Source: Rhizobacter sp. (lineage in GTDB: Bacteria > Pseudomonadota > Gammaproteobacteria > Burkholderiales > Burkholderiaceae_C). From it: a DNA stretch of 64,000 nucleotides. Position numbers and translations under genes: made by a program. The notes under the pieces are model-generated. The model made no database searches and was not told where the DNA came from. It saw only the letters and a program-made list of their open reading frames with translations. Where the stretch lies: NCBI GenBank assembly GCA_025350965.1, contig JANXWV010000015.1, positions 1 through 64,000 on the forward strand, given 5' to 3'. Position 1 is the stretch's first letter; each line of letters starts with the position of its first letter. This document shows, piece by piece, positions 10,567 to 19,924 of the stretch.

Positions 10567-11528
10567 GCCGAGCGCGCCGCTCGCTCGTCGCTGTCGCGGT
10601 CGGCCTGCTCGCGCTGGCGCTGCTGGCCGGTGCCGGCATCGCCTTGACGTGGAGCCCCGACCTGCCCCTGAGCACGCTGGCGCCACGCTGGGCAGCGCCA
10701 CCGTCGGCCTTTGTCGACGTCGGTGGCCTGAACGTTCACTACCGCGACGAAGGGCCGCGCGACGACCCCGCGCCCATCGTGCTGCTGCACGGCACCTCCA
10801 GCAGCCTGCACACCTGGGACGGCTGGGCTGACGCACTGCGCGGCACGCGCCGAGTCGTGCGCTTCGACCTGCCGGGCTTCGGCCTGACGGGGCCGAACGC
10901 GAGCGCCGACTACTCCGACGCGGCGTACGTCGTCTTCGTGCTGCAGATGCTCGACGCACTGAAGCTGCGGCGCGTGGTGCTCGGCGGCAACTCGCTCGGT
11001 GGCGCCATTGCCTGGCAGACCGCGGTGGCCGCGCCGGAGCGTGTGGCGCAGTTGATCCTGGTCGACGCGGGCGGCTACGCGTTCGAGGCCACGTCGGTGC
11101 CCATCGGCTTTCGCGCGGCGCGCGCCCCGGGGCTGCGCAGTGTGGTCCGATACCTGTTGCCGCGCAGCGTGGTCGAGTCGAGCGTGCGCAATGTGTTCGG
11201 CGACCCGGCCCGCGTGACCCCCGAGCTCGTGGACCGCTACGTGGCGATGACCCTGCGCGCCGGCAACCGCGAGGCGCTGGCACAGCGCCTCGCGCAAATG
11301 AACTGGGGCCAGAACGTGGGCGGGCTGCGCACGCTCACGCAACGCACGCTGGTGATGTGGGGCGGCCGCGACCGCCTGATCCCACCTGCGCATGCCCAGC
11401 AGTTTGTTCGCGACATCCCTGGCAGCACGCTGGTGATGTTCGACGACCTCGGCCATGTGCCGCAGGAAGAAGACCCGAAGCGCACCGTGATCGCGGTGCA
11501 GCGCTTTCTCGGCGCCGGTGGCGCGTGA
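10563..11528 (+). CDS. Alpha/beta hydrolase
   Basis: IVLLHGTSSSLHTWDGWADAL, LGGNSLGGAIAWQTA nucleophile elbow, DDLGHVPQEEDP; GTGA overlap with egtB. Confidence 0.9.
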   Translation: MSRARRSLVAVAVGLLALALLAGAGIALTWSPDLPLSTLAPRWAAPPSAFVDVGGLNVHYRDEGPRDDPAPIVLLHGTSSSLHTWDGWADALRGTRRVVRFDLPGFGLTGPNASADYSDAAYVVFVLQMLDALKLRRVVLGGNSLGGAIAWQTAVAAPERVAQLILVDAGGYAFEATSVPIGFRAARAPGLRSVVRYLLPRSVVESSVRNVFGDPARVTPELVDRYVAMTLRAGNREALAQRLAQMNWGQNVGGLRTLTQRTLVMWGGRDRLIPPAHAQQFVRDIPGSTLVMFDDLGHVPQEEDPKRTVIAVQRFLGAGGA

Positions 11529-11546
11529 CTGGCCGCGGCCAGCGCC

Positions 11547-12251
11547 CTACGACGTCAGAACGGCCAGCACGTCCGAGCGGAACTCGCGCTCGTACAGCAC
11601 GTACACCACGCCCGCAGTGCCCAGCATGAAGGCGTAAGGCGAGAAGAACCAGGCGATGGCCGCGAACGAGTAGTAGTACGCGCGCAAGCCGTCGTTGAAG
11701 GTTTCGGCCGCCATGCCGACGACCCTGCCAGCCTTGTTGGCGAACGCCTCGCGCGACAGGCCCTCGGTACGGAACACCTCGGCCTCGGGCGCCGCCGCCA
11801 CGAGCAGCGCGCCGAAGGTGTACTGGCGCATCGACCACGTGAAGCGAAAGAACGCATGCACGAAGATCGCGAGCAGAAGCATCACCTTCATGTCGAAGAT
11901 CAAGGTGCTGGTGCGCGCCGCGAACGGCAAGTCACGCACCAGTTCGCTTGCCTTGTCGGTGCCCAGCACGGCAAGGAGGCCGCCGATGATCAGGATGGTG
12001 GTAGAGGCGAAGAACGACGGGCTCGTCGACAGGTTCTGCACCACCACGCCGTCGATCACGCGCACCTCGCGGTAGGTGGTTTGCAGCATCCACTGCCGAC
12101 GCACGGCGTTGGTGGCGCCGAGCACCGACTGGCGCGCACCGTCACGTTGACGCGAGAAGCGCGCGTAGCCGACCCAGGTGATGAAGAACAGCGCGAGCGC
12201 GAGCCAGTCGGTCCAGGGAAGCAGGCTGATGAGCTTGATCGCGTTGTCCAT
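11547..12251 (-). CDS. DUF599 family membrane protein
   Basis: WVGYARFSRQRDG..., repeated hydrophobic segments, length typical of DUF599. Confidence 0.7.
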   Translation of the reverse strand: MDNAIKLISLLPWTDWLALALFFITWVGYARFSRQRDGARQSVLGATNAVRRQWMLQTTYREVRVIDGVVVQNLSTSPSFFASTTILIIGGLLAVLGTDKASELVRDLPFAARTSTLIFDMKVMLLLAIFVHAFFRFTWSMRQYTFGALLVAAAPEAEVFRTEGLSREAFANKAGRVVGMAAETFNDGLRAYYYSFAAIAWFFSPYAFMLGTAGVVYVLYEREFRSDVLAVLTS

Positions 12252-12326
12252 GCGCGGGACTGTAGCAAGCCGGGTCGTCGCTTCGAGTTGACTCCGGCTC
12301 GCCTGCCGCGAAAGCAGCGCTGACGC

Positions 12327-12881
12327 CTACTTGTTGAATCGAGCCGCCACCGCAGCGACGCGCGCGCCGAACAGCTTGGCGGTTTCCAGGTCGCCCGGCA
12401 GCATCTCGGCCGGGCTGGCGTCCGACGGGCTCTGCGCCATCGCGCCCGAGAACGAGCCGACGTAGTTCACGTCGTTGCGGTTCGCGGCCTTGGCGTTGCT
12501 GGGCATCAGGCCGGTGCCGACCCAGATCATGCTGTGCTGCTGCGACAGCGTGAACATGTAGTGCAGCGTCGAGAGCTTGTCGCCGTTCATCGTGGCCGAG
12601 TTGGTGAAGCCGGCGGCGATCTTGTCTTTCCAGACCTGCGTGAACCAGGGTTTGCTCGACGCGTCGGCGAACTTCTTGAACTGCCATGACACGCTGCCCA
12701 TGTAGGTGGGCGAACCGAAGATGATGGCGTCGGCAGCGGCCAGTGTGGCCCACTGCGCTTCGGTGAGGTTGCCGTCGGCGTCGATGGTGATCAGCTCGCC
12801 TGCCGCACCCTCGGCCACGGCCTGCGCCATGCGTTGGGTGTGGCCGTAGCCGCTGTGAAAGACGATGGCAATCTTGGACAT
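12327..12881 (-). CDS. Flavodoxin / NAD(P)H-dependent oxidoreductase family protein
   Basis: MSKIAIVFHSGYGHTQRMAQAVAEGA; FGSPTYMGSVSWQFKKFADASSKPW. Confidence 0.88.
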   Translation of the reverse strand: MSKIAIVFHSGYGHTQRMAQAVAEGAAGELITIDADGNLTEAQWATLAAADAIIFGSPTYMGSVSWQFKKFADASSKPWFTQVWKDKIAAGFTNSATMNGDKLSTLHYMFTLSQQHSMIWVGTGLMPSNAKAANRNDVNYVGSFSGAMAQSPSDASPAEMLPGDLETAKLFGARVAAVAARFNK

Positions 12882-12948
12882 GGTGTTCCTTGGGTCGTTG
12901 GGTTGGTTGGGGTGGGTCGGGGTGGGTCGAGGAGAGCGAACGGGGCAG

Positions 12949-13668
12949 CTATCGAAGGTCGAACACCAGCACCTCGGCATCAATGCCGTGGCTCAGGGTC
13001 AGTGCGGGCTCGGCTTCGATCTTGAGCGCGTCGCCAGCGCTCAGGTGCTGGCCATTCACGTCGAGCTGGCCGCGCACCAGGTGCACGTAGGTCTTGCGGG
13101 CCGCATCGAGTGGCTTTGTCACTTGCTGGCCAACGTCGAACAGGCCGCTGTAGATGGCGGCATCAGCGTGGATCGTGACCGAGCCGTCATGGCCATCGGG
13201 TGAGGCGACGAGGCGCAGCGCGCCCTGCTTCGACGCGGCGTCGAAGTGCTTCTGCTCGTAGCCCGGGTCGATGCCGCGCGCGCTGGGCTCGATCCAGATC
13301 TGCAAGAAGTGGGTGGTCGCCGCCGGGGCGTGGTTGAACTCGCTGTGCATCACGCCGCGCCCGGCGCTCATGCGCTGCACGTCGCCGGGGCGGATCACCC
13401 CACTCACGGCGGCACCGGCCTGGCCGTTGCCCATGTTGTCTTTGTGAGCGAGTTCGCCCGAGAGCACGTAGCTCACGATTTCCATGTCGCGGTGGCCATG
13501 CGTACCGAAGCCGGTGCCGGGTGCGATGCGGTCTTCGTTGATGACGCGCAGGTTGCCGAAGCCCATGTGCTTCGGGTCGTGGTAGTCGGCGAACGAGAAG
13601 CTGTGGTGGCTCTTGAGCCACCCGTGGTCGGCATGACCACGGTCGGATGATTTGCGCAGGGTCAGCAT
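12949..13668 (-). CDS. Pirin family protein
   Basis: MLTLRKSSDRGHADHGWLKSHHSFSFADYHDPKHMGFGNLRVINEDRIAPGTGFGTHGHRDMEI. Confidence 0.95.
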   Translation of the reverse strand: MLTLRKSSDRGHADHGWLKSHHSFSFADYHDPKHMGFGNLRVINEDRIAPGTGFGTHGHRDMEIVSYVLSGELAHKDNMGNGQAGAAVSGVIRPGDVQRMSAGRGVMHSEFNHAPAATTHFLQIWIEPSARGIDPGYEQKHFDAASKQGALRLVASPDGHDGSVTIHADAAIYSGLFDVGQQVTKPLDAARKTYVHLVRGQLDVNGQHLSAGDALKIEAEPALTLSHGIDAEVLVFDLR

Positions 13669-13806
13669 GAACGGTATCTCCTTGACCACCAATGTAGGTG
13701 CGCGCATTGATGACGCCAGCGGAACGCATTGAAGCGTTCGTTCAAATAAGATGAAGCATCGTTGCCGAAGCCCGTTGGCCGAGCCATCAGCCCGATCCGC
13801 ACCTCG

Positions 13807-14868
13807 ATGAACACACCCCGAAACGTACTGACCCCCGATGCCCTGGCGATGATGGACGTTATCGCCCGCACCGGCAGTTTCGCAGCCGCCGCGCGCGAAC
13901 TGGGCAAGGTGCCGTCGTCGCTGACCTACAGCGTGCGGCAGCTCGAAGACGCGCTCGACGTGCTGCTGTTCGACCGCCGTTCGCGCCAGGCTCGGCTCAC
14001 TGCAGCCGGTGAAGAATTGCTCAACGAAGGCCGGCGTTTGCTGGAACAGATGGACGCGGTCGCACACCGCGTGAAGCGCGTGGCGACGGGCTGGGAAACC
14101 CAGCTCACCGTGGCGGTGGACGGTGTGATCTCGCGCCTCACGGTGTTCGAGCTGTGCGAGGCGTTCTATGCGCTGGACCCGCAGGCCGCCGCAGTCGGCG
14201 CGGTCGGCGCGGGCCCGGCTCAGGCAACGTACGAATTCGCATCGCCTGGCCAAGGCGGGCCGGGCACGCGGCTGCGCTTGCGCACCGAAGTGCTGGCCGG
14301 CACGTGGGAAGCATTGACCAGCGGCATGGCCGATCTGGCCATCGGCGTGGGCCTGGAGCGCGGTGCGCCGGCCGATGTGCAGACGCAGGAACTCGGTGTG
14401 CTGCCCTTCGTCTTCGCGGTCGCGCCGCACCACCCGCTCGCCGCCAGCACGGCGCCGATCAGCGACGCCGAGCTGCAGCGCCACCGCGCGGTGGCGGTGG
14501 CCGATTCAGCCCTGCGCAACACGCGCATCACCGTGAACCTGCTGCCCGGGCAGGACGTGCTCACCGTGGCCAGCATGCAGCTGAAGATCGAGGCGCAGCT
14601 GCGCTGCATGGGTTGCGGCTTCGTGCCCGAGCCGCTGGCACGCGAGCACATTGCCGCCGGCCGGCTGGTCGTGAAACCCGTGCAGCGCGTGCTGCCGGCG
14701 GCGCGCCTGGGGTATGCGTGGCGCACCTTGCCACCCGCGCAGCAGGGTGCGGCACGCCGGCCAGCGCTCGGCCTGGCGCTGCGCTGGTGGCTGGACCAGC
14801 TGCAGAGCCCGACCACCCGCCAGGCCCTGCTCGAGCGCCACTGCGCAGTGCCGCTGGCGGGCATGTGA
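13807..14868 (+). CDS. LysR family transcriptional regulator
   Basis: [68 protein letters not shown]; divergent from pirin. Confidence 0.93.
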   Translation: MNTPRNVLTPDALAMMDVIARTGSFAAAARELGKVPSSLTYSVRQLEDALDVLLFDRRSRQARLTAAGEELLNEGRRLLEQMDAVAHRVKRVATGWETQLTVAVDGVISRLTVFELCEAFYALDPQAAAVGAVGAGPAQATYEFASPGQGGPGTRLRLRTEVLAGTWEALTSGMADLAIGVGLERGAPADVQTQELGVLPFVFAVAPHHPLAASTAPISDAELQRHRAVAVADSALRNTRITVNLLPGQDVLTVASMQLKIEAQLRCMGCGFVPEPLAREHIAAGRLVVKPVQRVLPAARLGYAWRTLPPAQQGAARRPALGLALRWWLDQLQSPTTRQALLERHCAVPLAGM

Positions 14869-15785
14869 CGGCGCCTGGGCGGGGCTACGTGGGGCGGTTC
14901 GCGCCCTCGCCCACCGGGCCGCTGCACGCGGGCTCGCTGGTGGCGGCACTGGCCTCATGGCTCGACGCCCGCGCGCATGGTGGCCGCTGGCTGGTGCGCA
15001 TCGAAGACGTGGATGCACCACGCTGCGTGACCGGAGCCGATGCGCTGATCCTGGACCAGCTCGCCGCATGCGGGTTGCAGCCGGACGACGCACCGGTGTC
15101 GCAATCACGCCGTGGCGCGCTGTACGCGCAGGCGCTATCGCAACTGCAGCGCGCCGGCTGGGCCTACCCGTGCGGTTGCACGCGCACGGAGATCGACGCC
15201 GTCTGGCTCGCTCGCGGCGTGCACTGGCCGCGCCATGTCGAAACACCTTATCCAGGCACGTGCCGATGCGGCCTGGCCGGCAGGCCAGAGCGTGCGCAAC
15301 GCCTGCTCACCGCGGTGTCGCCCGCCACCGGTGCAGCAGGGGTTGTCATCGCGTGGCACGACCGCCGCCTCGGCGCCGCTCGGCAGGACGTGTGCGCCGA
15401 AGTCGGCGACTTCGTGCTGCGGCGTGCCGACGGCTTGTGGGCCTATCAACTGGCGGTGGTGTCCGACGACGCGGCACAGGGCATCACGCACGTCGTGCGC
15501 GGTGAAGACCTCGCCGACAACACACCGCGCCAGATTCATCTGCAACGCGTGCTCGGCCTGCCGACCCCGTTCTACCTGCACACACCGCTGGTGTCGGGGG
15601 CGAACGGCGAGAAACTGTCGAAGCAGAACGGCGCGCTGCCGCTCGACCTGAGCGACCCGCTGGCCGCCTTGCGCGCAGCGGGCGCGCATCTTGCAATCCA
15701 CACTCCAGCCGATACGCAGGCCGCGTGGCTGCAAGATGCAGTGGCCCGGTGGCGAGGCCGCTGGTGCGACCTTGCGTGTGACTGA
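14865..15785 (+). CDS. gluQ: Glutamyl-Q tRNA(Asp) synthetase
   Basis: GTG start overlapping LysR stop; [48 protein letters not shown]. Confidence 0.93.
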   Translation: MTAPGRGYVGRFAPSPTGPLHAGSLVAALASWLDARAHGGRWLVRIEDVDAPRCVTGADALILDQLAACGLQPDDAPVSQSRRGALYAQALSQLQRAGWAYPCGCTRTEIDAVWLARGVHWPRHVETPYPGTCRCGLAGRPERAQRLLTAVSPATGAAGVVIAWHDRRLGAARQDVCAEVGDFVLRRADGLWAYQLAVVSDDAAQGITHVVRGEDLADNTPRQIHLQRVLGLPTPFYLHTPLVSGANGEKLSKQNGALPLDLSDPLAALRAAGAHLAIHTPADTQAAWLQDAVARWRGRWCDLACD

Positions 15786-15863
15786 TGGTTTGGTGTCGGC
15801 GCTTCGGGCAGGATGGCATCATCCCGGGTTGGCTCCTTCCCTGAACCCACACAAAGGCAACCC

Positions 15864-16211
15864 ATGAACACCACCCCTTCCGGCCTGCAATACGACGACA
15901 CCGTCACCGGCACCGGCGCCACCGCCACGGCTGGCCAGCACGTCTCGGTCCACTACACCGGCTGGCTCTACAACGACGGCGTCAAGGGCGCCAAGTTCGA
16001 CTCCAGCAAGGACCGCGGCGACCCGTTCCGCTTCGGCCTGGGTGGCGGGCAGGTCATCAAGGGCTGGGACGAAGGCGTGCAAGGCATGAAGGTCGGCGGC
16101 ACGCGCGTGCTGGTGATCCCGGCCGCACTGGGCTACGGCGCTCGCGGCGCGGGTGGCGCGATCCCGCCGAACGCGACGCTGATGTTCGAAGTCGACCTGC
16201 TCGGTGTCTGA
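15864..16211 (+). CDS. FKBP-type peptidyl-prolyl cis-trans isomerase
   Basis: [53 protein letters not shown]. Confidence 0.95.
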   Translation: MNTTPSGLQYDDTVTGTGATATAGQHVSVHYTGWLYNDGVKGAKFDSSKDRGDPFRFGLGGGQVIKGWDEGVQGMKVGGTRVLVIPAALGYGARGAGGAIPPNATLMFEVDLLGV

Positions 16212-16239
16212 TTCTTCTAACGCAGCAGGTGAGTGGGCC

Positions 16240-17148
16240 ATGCCGGTCCAGTACGAGATCGTCCACACCACGATCTACCACTACCGGCAGCCGGTGAGCT
16301 TCGGCGAGCACCGCGTGATGTTCCGCCCACGTGACAGCCACGACCTGCGCGTGCTCGCGACCGACCTGCAAATCAGCCCCGATTCGCTGGTGCGCATGAT
16401 CCAGGACCCGCACTCGAACTCGGTCGCGCTGGTGCAGCCGCTCACGTCGGCGGCCGAGCTGAAGATCGTCTGCAGCTTCACCATCGAGCAGGCACACACG
16501 AACAACCTGGAGCTGCCGCTGTCTCCCACCGCCGAGGTGTTCCCGTTCGCCTACAGCCTGGACGAGCGCTTCGATCTGGAACAGTACCTGCGGCCGCACC
16601 ATGACGACCCGGGCGGCCACCTGACGGCCTGGGCACGCCAGTTCCTGCGCACCGACGGCCTGACCGGCACGCGCGAATTGCTGGTCACGATGAACCAGGC
16701 CATTCGCGACAACTTCCGCTACGCCGAGCGCGACGAAGAAGGCACACAGACTCCCCAGGAAACCCTCAAGCTCAGCACCGGCTCGTGCCGCGACTTTGCC
16801 TTGCTGATGATGGAAGCCGCGCGCCGCCTGGGTGTTGCCACGCGCTTCGTGTCCGGCTACCTGTACGACCCTGCGCTCGACAGCGCGAGCGACGCCACTG
16901 GTCCGGCAGGCGACAACGGCAGCGCCACCGTCGGTGCCGGTGCTACGCATGCATGGCTGCAGGCCTACCTGCCGGGCGCGGGCTGGGTGCCGTTCGACCC
17001 GACCAACAACTTCACTGGCGGCAACCAGCTCATCCGTGTCGGCGTGGCTCGTGACCCGGCCCAGGCCGCGCCGATATCGGGCAGCTGGTTCGGCGAGCCG
17101 GGCGACTACCTCGGCATGACCGTGAAGGTGGTGGTACACCGGCTCTGA
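16240..17148 (+). CDS. Transglutaminase-like family protein
   Basis: MPVQYEIVHTTIYHYRQPVSFGEHRVMFRPRDSHD; TGSCRDFALLMMEAARRLGVATRFVSGY; THAWLQAYLPGAGWVPFDPTN Cys-His-Asp. Confidence 0.9.
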   Translation: MPVQYEIVHTTIYHYRQPVSFGEHRVMFRPRDSHDLRVLATDLQISPDSLVRMIQDPHSNSVALVQPLTSAAELKIVCSFTIEQAHTNNLELPLSPTAEVFPFAYSLDERFDLEQYLRPHHDDPGGHLTAWARQFLRTDGLTGTRELLVTMNQAIRDNFRYAERDEEGTQTPQETLKLSTGSCRDFALLMMEAARRLGVATRFVSGYLYDPALDSASDATGPAGDNGSATVGAGATHAWLQAYLPGAGWVPFDPTNNFTGGNQLIRVGVARDPAQAAPISGSWFGEPGDYLGMTVKVVVHRL

Positions 17149-17174
17149 CCGGCTGGGCCCCGGCAAGCACCAAC

Positions 17175-17202
17175 AACAAGGCCCGCGTCAGCGGGCCTTG
17201 TT
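17175..17202 (+). terminator. Hairpin terminator downstream of transglutaminase gene
   Basis: aacaaggcccgc-gtca-gcgggccttgtt perfect 12-bp stem. Confidence 0.65.
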
Positions 17203-17205
17203 CAT

Positions 17206-17256
17206 TTCAACGCGCGGTCAGCGCGTTGTTCACATTCAACGCGCGGTCAGCGCGTT
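17206..17256. repeat. Two identical tandem 22-bp units (29-bp period), each an inverted repeat
   Basis: ttcaacgcgcggtcagcgcgtt at 17206-17227 and 17235-17256; aacgcgc-ggtca-gcgcgtt in each. Confidence 0.8.
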
Positions 17257-17266
17257 CAGCACTTGC

Positions 17267-18877
17267 TCAGCGCGTGAAACCACCCGGGCGCGCGCGTTGC
17301 GGCTTGAAGCCCCCTTTGCCGGCCGGTGCCGCGCCGGGTGCTCGCGGTGCGAACGTGCCAGGCGCCTTGTGGTCGACACGGCCAGCGCTGGCACTGCGGT
17401 CGAACGGGCTGCCACGGTGCGCATCGGCCACGTGGTGCGGCGCACGCGGCTCGAAGCGCGCGTCCTTGTCGAGGGGCTTGCGCTCGAACGTGGCACCGCC
17501 CCGCGGGGCAAAGCCTTCACCACCGCGCGGTGCGAAACCCTCACCGCCGCGCGGTGCAAAGCCCTCGTTGCGGGGTGTGAAGCCCTCGTTGTGGCGCGGC
17601 GCAAAGCCCGACCCGCCACGCGGTGCGAACGGCTTCTTGCCGAAGCTGGGCTTGCCACCGAAGCGGCTGCCGGCACCGCCGTCGGGGCGCTGCGCGAACA
17701 TCTTCGGCTCGGGCGTCTTCGGCTCCAGACCGGTGATCACGCCGACCGGGATGTTCTGCGTCGTGAATTGCTGGATGCGGCGGATCATGCCGGTGTCCAT
17801 GCGCTCGGCGAGCGTCACGGCAAGACCGTTGCGCCCGGCGCGGCCGGTGCGGCCGATGCGGTGCACGTAGTCTTCCGCCTTCATCGGCAGGCCGTAGTTG
17901 ATGACGTGGCTGATGGTCGGCACGTCGATGCCGCGTGCGGCCACGTCGGTCGCGACGAGGATCTTGAGCTGCTTGTTGCGCAAGCCTTGCAGCACGCGGT
18001 TGCGCCGACCCTGCGGGTGGCCACCGTGCAGCGATGCCACGTGGTGGCCCATGTCGGCCAGGCGGTCGGCGAGCCAGTCGGCATCGCGCTGCGTGCTCGT
18101 GAACACCACAGCTTGTTCCATGTCCTTTTGCGTGAGGATGTGGTCGAGGATGGCGTTCTTGTGGTTGACGTTGTCAGCCCAGTGCAGGCGTTGCTCGATG
18201 TTCGCGTGGGTGTCGGTGTGCGACGCCACGTCGATGCGCTTCGGGTCGCGCAGCAGGTTCTGCGCGAGGCGGCCCACGTGGCCGAGGAAGGTGGCGCTGA
18301 ACATCACCGTCTGGCGCGAAGCCGGGATCTGCTCGCTGATGGTGTTGATGTCGTCGATGAAGCCCATGTCCAGCATGCGGTCGGCCTCGTCGAGCACCAG
18401 CATCTCGACGTTCTCGAGAATGCACTTGCCGGTCTGGATGTGGTCGAGCAGGCGGCCCGGGGTCGAGATCAGGATGTCGAGCGGGCCGCGCAGCGCAGCG
18501 ATCTGCGCCGGGTAGGGCACGCCGCCCACGACGGTGGCCACGCGCAGGCCCGGCACGAAGCGGCCGTAGGTGGCTGCCGCCTTGGCGACCTGCATCGCGA
18601 GTTCGCGGGTCGGGGCCAGCACGAGAACGCGCGGGCCGTAGATCACGCCGCGCTCGCGCTTGGTGGTGGTGTCGGCACGCGACGCGAGCACGCGTTGCAG
18701 CGCGGGCAGGATGAACGCTGCGGTCTTGCCACTGCCGGTGCTGGCAGAGACCATCAGGTCGGCGCCTGCCAGTGCGGGCGGAATCGCCTGCAGCTGGACT
18801 TCGGTGGCGGTGTCGTAGCCGGAACCGGCAACGGCTTTGGTCAGGGCTTCGTGCAGGCCCAGGGAATCGAAACTCAT
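17267..18877 (-). CDS. rhlE: RhlE-type DEAD-box RNA helicase with GFAPRGG-repeat basic tail
   Basis: MSFDSLGLHEALTKAV; ASTGSGKTAAFILPALQ; VLDEADRMLDMGF; HRIGRTGRAGR; C-term GFAPRGGEGFAPRGGEGFAPRGG. Confidence 0.92.
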   Translation of the reverse strand: MSFDSLGLHEALTKAVAGSGYDTATEVQLQAIPPALAGADLMVSASTGSGKTAAFILPALQRVLASRADTTTKRERGVIYGPRVLVLAPTRELAMQVAKAAATYGRFVPGLRVATVVGGVPYPAQIAALRGPLDILISTPGRLLDHIQTGKCILENVEMLVLDEADRMLDMGFIDDINTISEQIPASRQTVMFSATFLGHVGRLAQNLLRDPKRIDVASHTDTHANIEQRLHWADNVNHKNAILDHILTQKDMEQAVVFTSTQRDADWLADRLADMGHHVASLHGGHPQGRRNRVLQGLRNKQLKILVATDVAARGIDVPTISHVINYGLPMKAEDYVHRIGRTGRAGRNGLAVTLAERMDTGMIRRIQQFTTQNIPVGVITGLEPKTPEPKMFAQRPDGGAGSRFGGKPSFGKKPFAPRGGSGFAPRHNEGFTPRNEGFAPRGGEGFAPRGGEGFAPRGGATFERKPLDKDARFEPRAPHHVADAHRGSPFDRSASAGRVDHKAPGTFAPRAPGAAPAGKGGFKPQRARPGGFTR

Positions 18878-19307
18878 GGTCGTCTTCTTTCATCTTCAAA
18901 CACGGCACGGCTGCACGCCGCCTTGTGAAAGGCGTGCATCAACGCACCAGCCACTCCGGTGAGGGAGCCAGCCAATCAGTCGCTGGGGAGAAGGTCCGAA
19001 CCAGCCCTGGCCAGAACGGCATGGGGCTGAACCTCAGGAACAGTCAAAGCGACGGCATCGCCGCCAACCATTCCTTGCAGGGCTCGTGCACGTTGCACAT
19101 GAAGCCACTGGGGTTCGAACGTGCCGGTTGCATGCTGCTATTGCAAGTGCCGCCGGAAGACTCGATGAGGTCAGAGGGGATGAACGAAATGCAGCAAACA
19201 GATTCGCTGCAAGCCTGCGATTCTATGTCGGCTGGGGTTTTCCCGCAAGTTCACCGGCGCATTGCGGGGTCAAAGCCTCGCTTGGCCAGGGATGACTTCA
19301 CCCGCCA

Positions 19308-19877
19308 TCACTTCACCAGGAAGTGCTCGCGGTAGTGCGCGAGTTCGTCGATCGACTCCTGGATGTCGGCCAGCGCCGTGTGCGCCTGCGCCTTCTTGAA
19401 ACTCGCAGCCACCTCGGGCTTCCAGCGCTTGGCCAGTTCCTTCAGCGTGCTGACGTCGAGGTTGCGGTAGTGAAAGAAGGCTTCCAGCTTGGGCATGTAG
19501 TTGGCGAGGAAGCGCCGGTCCTGGCAGATGCTGTTGCCGCACATCGGCGACTTGTTGTTGCCCACGTACTGCTTCAGGAACTCGATGACCTGCGACTCGG
19601 CCTGCGCGTCGTCGACACTCGACGCCTTCACCCGGTCGATCAGGCCGCTGCGGCCGTGCGTTCCCTTGTTCCAGGCGTCCATCGCGTCGAGTGCCGCGTC
19701 GCTCTGGTGCACGGCGAAGACCGGCCCGGCAGTTCGGTTGCCCAGGTTCGCGTCGGTCACCACGACGGCGATCTCGATGATGCGGTCCGTGTCGGGGTAC
19801 AGGCCGGTCATTTCCAGGTCGATCCAGACCAGGTTGTCGTCGCTGCGCGTCAATGGGGTGGGGGTGGTTTGATTCAT
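19308..19877 (-). CDS. orn: Oligoribonuclease
   Basis: [43 protein letters not shown]. Confidence 0.96.
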   Translation of the reverse strand: MNQTTPTPLTRSDDNLVWIDLEMTGLYPDTDRIIEIAVVVTDANLGNRTAGPVFAVHQSDAALDAMDAWNKGTHGRSGLIDRVKASSVDDAQAESQVIEFLKQYVGNNKSPMCGNSICQDRRFLANYMPKLEAFFHYRNLDVSTLKELAKRWKPEVAASFKKAQAHTALADIQESIDELAHYREHFLVK

Positions 19878-19924
19878 GCAAGGTGCTCCATCCGGTCATT
19901 TTCGCAGGTCTACACTGCGCCCCC

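Noticed and set aside
17206-17256. Tandem repeats considered as CRISPR
   Set aside because: Only two copies with a 7-bp spacer and internal hairpins; no cas genes.
19100-19130. GTTCGAAC T-loop-like sequence suggesting a tRNA
   Set aside because: Flanking bases do not form a 5-bp T-stem and no acceptor, D or anticodon arms were found on either strand.
18772-19335. 187-aa plus-strand ORF spanning rhlE upstream region
   Set aside because: Starts inside rhlE antisense, no domain and no ribosome site; treated as non-coding.
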